This document shows positions 60,404 to 64,000 of a DNA stretch of 64,000 nt, one piece after another (within the stretch, counting starts at the first letter, position 1; every line of letters begins with the position of its first letter). A program made the position numbers and the translations under genes. This DNA comes from Aporrectodea caliginosa (taxonomy: Eukaryota > Annelida > Clitellata > Crassiclitellata > Lumbricidae). The stretch covers positions 564,562 through 628,561 of the forward strand of contig JACEVL010000338.1 in assembly GCA_020284085.1 (NCBI GenBank), in the 5' to 3' direction. Under the pieces are notes generated by a model that was given only the letters and a program-made list of their open reading frames with translations, searched no databases and had not been told where the DNA came from.

Positions 60404-61354
60404 CATTCATTCTGGAGAATTATATAGCACGCCTTCAAGAAATCTAATCAGGAGCGCTCCAAGCCCAGCCACGGCAAAAGAAAAAAAACTTGAGTGATTT
60501 ATAAAACCCAGTTTGATTGAGCAAAGGTAGCAAACAGAGCTCTGATGGTAGGTCAGTCCGGTTGGAGGAGCCTACAACCGAGAAAGATCGGCGCTGCCTT
60601 GGAGGCCAACGAGGATCGAGCAACAGTGGTCAATACTAGTAACGAAAGCATGCACAAGAAACGCTAGTGCGTCATGAGAAAGAGAGCGAAAACCACTCGG
60701 AGCTGGCCAAGCTGGTAATAACAGCTTCGAGAGATCAAGTTCACATGTATGTTGAGACAGACTAAGTCCTTGGTCAAGGGTGAGGCCCAGGTCACGAACC
60801 GTGAGGGAGAAAGTTATCTCAGGAAAGACCCGAGCAAGCTGGAACAAATCAATATTATCCAGTTGCCGACGGTCACCTAGCCAAATAAACTGAGTCTTGG
60901 GGATTTAAGAGAAGTCGATTTGAGGCCATTCAAGAGTAAAGGAAATCTACGGTTAGGCACATCTGTCTCACAGTAGCGACTGAGTCTGATGGATGGGAAA
61001 GGTTATAAGCTTGGACATCATCCGCAGAGCTGGCGCAGAAGCCCCTGAGACGTCAGCAGAGGACAGAGTTCAGCCGTATAGAGTAAAGACAATAGGGTAC
61101 CTAGGACGAAACCCTGGAGCACACCGAAAGGGCGGGGACCCAGAGGGACCTAGAGGAGCCAACAACCGCATAGTTTGTGCGTTCAAAGGGTCGAAGCCAT
61201 TCTAAAGGCTCGTCAACCAATCCAAAGGAAGTAGAGAGGCGCTGAAAAAGATTGGAGTGATCCACAGAATCAAAGGCAGAGCTAACATCGAAAAGATCTA
61301 GGAGTGTAACTTGGCCATGTGCAATAGCGCTATAAAAGTCAGATAGAAGCCAGA
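60404..61354 (-). mobile_element. CR1-like LINE, 3' half
   Basis: A minus-strand relative of the split LINE at 15.9-22.2 kb, running from the FDVSSAFDSVDH-type block (about 61290) through FSLTVRDLGLTLDQGLSLSQ and HAFVTSIDHCCSILVG to the FFFCRGWAWSAPD-type C-terminus, ending in an ATTCATTC tail at about 60404. It has internal deletions. It supplies the uninterrupted reference for the insertion site at 17571. Confidence 0.9.
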
Positions 61355-61680
61355 GCAGAATAAAGCATGTCCTACACGCATAAATAGCCTACTACTTAAT
61401 TACATAATATACTTTCGTACACACGTGCAAATATAGGCATACACTGATAAATTCGCTATGTCATGGTAGAACCTTCCGGTTCATAGTTTTGTTATAAATA
61501 CATTCGATCATATTTGATCGAAGGCAGTCAGGCACACAAGGACACGTTTTGGTAATAATTATGAGTAACGATTTCGTCAGGTTTCATGGTTTCAAATTAT
61601 TGTAAAAGAATGTGTTATTGCAGACTTTTAGCAACAGACATATTGTTTCATAATTATCGAACGGAAGTTGTTGCTTGTAG

Positions 61681-62001
61681 GTCCTGAGTGTCTGTCGAAT
61701 CTGAAGAATATAGCTGTAAGAGAGGGACAGCCGAATACAATAATGAATCTGTACATTAACCCTTTGAACGTCTCGTGGACGGTTCTTCCAACCTCAGATG
61801 AGTCAACCACTTACGATATCATCTACATCGGCGGTGCTAGGGATCCATCGCTGACTAACCTCTACGACGTTAACCAGACCGGTCTAGTTATCAAGTCAGC
61901 GACAACAACTGAAAATGGAAATCCGATATCAACAGCTGGGTTGTACACCGGGCAATGTGCCGACAATACCAACAAGACGGGGGCCAAGTTACTCGTCGTT
62001 C
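61681..62001 (+). CDS. Ig-like domain 1 exon, unit 4 (divergent)
   Basis: An internal exon of 321 bp (107 codons), phase 1-1, acceptor TTGCTTGTAG and donor GTAAGT at 62002. It starts GPECLSNLKNIAVREGQPNT. It keeps Cys4, the EGQ turn, Trp33 (VSWTV), the LYDVNQTGL strand and STAGLYTGQC, and has two extra codons (TTENGNP). The central part (LPTSDESTTYDIIYIGGARD) is strongly diverged from units 1-3, which are almost identical to each other there. Unit 4 therefore split off earlier or escaped homogenisation. Confidence 0.85.
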
Positions 62002-62636
62002 GTAAGTTTCTTTCGCTATAACACTGTGTATATTTTCTTTTATTTTATGTTATAAAATATTATGGTGTCTTAACGCTTATGGGTAAGGTGCATTCCTTGG
62101 GTTGAGAGTAAGTTGTACCATTTTCTTGAAATTATTGCATATCACATTATCACAGGCTGGTACTGTGGGAAATTATTTTATTGACTTTGAACAACTTGTT
62201 TTTGACTAGCCGAGTTAACTTAGAAACTTTATGCTTGAGCAGATTTCACAGCTGCAGAATTCTGCAGCTTGGTAAAATAGATCGATCTAGTCCTACGCAT
62301 ACGAGTTGCAACGAACGTCTTTTCAAGTTCAATCAGCATGAGATACCCACTGAGTGTAGGATTCTACTGAATCATCATACCACGACGGTAACACGCCAAG
62401 TTGTTGAATTACAAAACGCCGAATGCTATCGACTTATTATCACCGTATAGGACAGCGAGATCACACTGGTGAAGATAATTATGTTCTTTTCAAAATTCTA
62501 TGCATTTGTTGGACTATTGAAGCTTTTAAATGTGACTGAAAACTATCACACGGTCCAGAAATGTGAACATCTAGAAAGAAGCATCATGATGCGTGTTCGA
62601 TGGCTGATTATTGGTTGAACTATTTTTGTCTCACAG
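62002..62636 (+). other. intron Ig1-Ig2, unit 4
   Basis: 635 bp without inserted elements. The tract before the acceptor (CTATCACACGGTCCAGAAAT; GATGGCTGATTATTGGTTGA) is the shared intron core also found in units 1 and 2. This is one of the most compact Ig1-Ig2 introns in the window (unit 3 is 611 bp), against 6.1 kb in unit 1 and 2.1 kb in unit 2. Confidence 0.6.
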
Positions 62637-62954
62637 GGTCAGGTCCACTGTGTTCCTGTACTCCGATCAATTATGCTTCCAATATGTCGTGCAACGTAAC
62701 TTATGCAGACGTCAGTATTCACCCAATCTATCCGATTGTTACCTGGAAACTCAACGGAGCTTTCTTGGCATCATATACGCTTCCGAGGAGGAGGGTTGAT
62801 GCGTATGTATTCTATGCAGAATCAACCATTACAAGCAACGGTGGCGATCCTGGGAACTATACATGTGAGCTGACTTTTGCTGCACCAACTGACATCCAAG
62901 CTCAATACATCGCAACGAATGCGCCGGAGTTCAACGAATCTTGCTCAACAGAAG
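62637..62954 (+). CDS. Ig-like domain 2 exon, unit 4
   Basis: An internal exon of 318 bp, phase 1-1, acceptor TTGTCTCACAG and donor GTAAGT at 62955. It starts GSGPLCSCTPINYASNMSCN and keeps Cys6, Cys8, Cys19, Trp37, DPGNYTC at 71-77 and Cys103. Sequons include NMS, NVT, NYT and NES. Variable positions against units 1 and 2 are 24-28 (ADVSI), 52-57 (RRVDAY), 67-74 and 89-90. The stretch IYPIVTWKLNGAFLASYTLP is invariant in all four units. Confidence 0.85.
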
Positions 62955-63378
62955 GTAAGTTTGTATGATAGATTCAAACAATCGAAGAAAGAACCCATAT
63001 AACCTGTCTTCAAGTCATAGCATTAACAGATTATCTATATCATAAATAAATAGGATGCCAAGGAGGAGTAGCACAAGAGTCTATCGCTGTTGCCTACGTT
63101 TTACTACATAAATTGTTATTGTAATTAGTCACTTCTATCGCACCAATGACTCTCTAACACGCCTGAGCCGCATAGCGACGTGTCATAAGTATTTGAAATG
63201 TTTCAGTTATACGTCAATGAACAGTTCTCCATGGATATGTGGCATTGCGATATTACACGATCAACTTATAGAGATGAAACTCCGCTGGCTGATTTACTTC
63301 TGCTTTTCCAACCGAACTCAAACTATTGCAACTTATTTTCTAAAAAAATGCTAAAATTAAACTTTCTTGCCTGTTTAG
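62955..63378 (+). other. intron Ig2-mucin, unit 4, with hAT empty site
   Basis: 424 bp and free of transposons. The stretch 63025-63190 matches unit 3 on both sides of its 2.7-kb hAT insertion, giving the pre-insertion sequence (ATCTATATCATAAATAAATA). The stretch 63242-63276 matches the inverted-repeat right arm of unit 3. Confidence 0.7.
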
Positions 63379-63434
63379 CGTGTCAAATTACAACCACTGG
63401 TCAAACAACAGCGCAAACAACCACTACTGCTTAA
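63379..63434 (+). other. decoy mucin exon start with early stop, unit 4
   Basis: Acceptor CTTGCCTGTTTAG is followed in phase 1 by ACQITTTGQTTAQTTTTA and then TAA (63432-63434). It is a partial tandem copy: the region 63290-63430 (polypyrimidine tract, acceptor and first codons) is repeated at 63431-63575, where the frame stays open. Use of this upstream acceptor would truncate the protein just after Ig2 unless it is read as an alternative ending. Confidence 0.75.
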
Positions 63435-63526
63435 TTTCTGCGTTTTTCAACCGAACTCAAACTATTGCAACTTAATTTATAACAAAATGCTAAAATTAAA
63501 TTTTTTACATTTTCTTGCCTGTTTAG

Positions 63527-64000
63527 CGTGTCCAATAACAACAACTGGCCAACCAACAACTACTACTCCACCCACAACTACTCCTCCGTCGACCGGAACT
63601 ACTACTCCACCCACAACTACTCCTCCATCCACAGGAACTACTACTCCACCTACAACTACTCCTCCATCCACAGGAACTACTACTCCACCTACAACTACTC
63701 CTCCATCCACAGGAACTACTACTCCACCCACAACTACTCCTCCGTCGACTGGAACTACTACTCCACCCACAACTACTCCTCCATCCATAGGAACTACTAC
63801 TCCACCTACAACTACTCCTCCATCCACAGGAACTACTACTCCACCTACAACTACTCCTCCATCCACAGGAACTACTACTCCACCCACAACTACTCCTCCG
63901 TCGACCGGAACAACTACTCCACCCACAACTACTCCTCCATCCACAGGAACTACTACTCCACCTACAACTAGTCCTCCATCCACAGGAACTACTACTCCAC
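63527..64000 (+). CDS. mucin-type exon, unit 4 (5' part)
   Basis: The acceptor TTGCCTGTTTAG ends at 63526, and the exon opens in phase 1 with ACPITTTGQPTTTTPPTTTP. It continues as the same 39-bp unit as units 2 and 3 (TGTTTPPTTTPPS, mostly with ACAACTACTCCTCCATCCAC codons and one SIG variant). It runs past the window end with the frame intact. It uses Cys directly after Ala, as in unit 3, where u0, 1 and 2 have Gly-Cys. Confidence 0.85.

Noticed and set aside
62181..62450. 89-codon frame between Ig1 and Ig2 of unit 4 as an extra exon
   Set aside because: No acceptor or donor in phase 1 was seen and no counterpart exists in the other units.

Overview
This is eukaryotic, intron-rich, repeat-rich DNA with no prokaryotic gene organisation. 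Several things point to an animal, probably a marine invertebrate: canonical GT-AG splice junctions, CR1-like non-LTR retrotransposon remains, hAT-, mariner- and piggyBac-type elements, many microsatellites, and the short motif TAGGCCTA recurring in introns. An echinoderm or other invertebrate deuterostome is my best guess, but the sequence alone does not settle it.

The only host coding signal I can defend is on the + strand. It is a run of 13 exon-like blocks that repeat the order Ig-like exon 1 (about 105 codons), Ig-like exon 2 (106 codons), then one large Thr/Pro/Ser mucin-type exon. Every intact block begins and ends in phase 1, so any block can in principle join to any other. The blocks are: mucin u0 (2744-3517); unit 1 = 5045-5359, 11451-11768, 12269-13879; unit 2 = 23300-23614, 25699-26016, 27282-29907; unit 3 = 35755-36069, 36681-36988 (frameshifted), 44944-51024; unit 4 = 61681-62001, 62637-62954, and 63527 to beyond the window end. 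I saw no signal-peptide, transmembrane or terminal exon between units. The simplest reading is the middle of one giant gene made of repeated Ig-Ig-mucin cassettes. A tandem array of related genes is the alternative. I do not recognise the gene. The architecture suggests a heavily O-glycosylated surface or secreted protein for recognition or adhesion, which is inference.

The mucin exons grow along the window (774, 1611, 2626, 6081 bp). Those of units 2-4 are tandem copies of one 39-bp, 13-codon unit (TGTTTPPTTTPPS). Unit 3 leaves and re-enters frame several times, yet the exon as a whole keeps its reading frame. Unit 2 is broken by two uncompensated indels, and unit 4 has a duplicated decoy acceptor with an early stop.

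The introns are filled with mobile DNA, much of it nested. At 15.9-22.2 kb a LINE is split by a 4.5-kb element whose arms are inverted minisatellites, and that element is itself split by a hAT MITE and by a piggyBac-like element carrying another minisatellite. At 6.4-8.7 kb two hAT elements sit side by side in one LINE. hAT-type elements with 8-bp target duplications also lie at 30.0-31.7, 32.4-33.3, 37.1-39.8 (7 of 8 bases match) and 56.6-57.4 kb. Comparison of paralogous introns gives an empty site for one insertion and a shared older insertion for another, so the unit duplications can be ordered relative to the transpositions.
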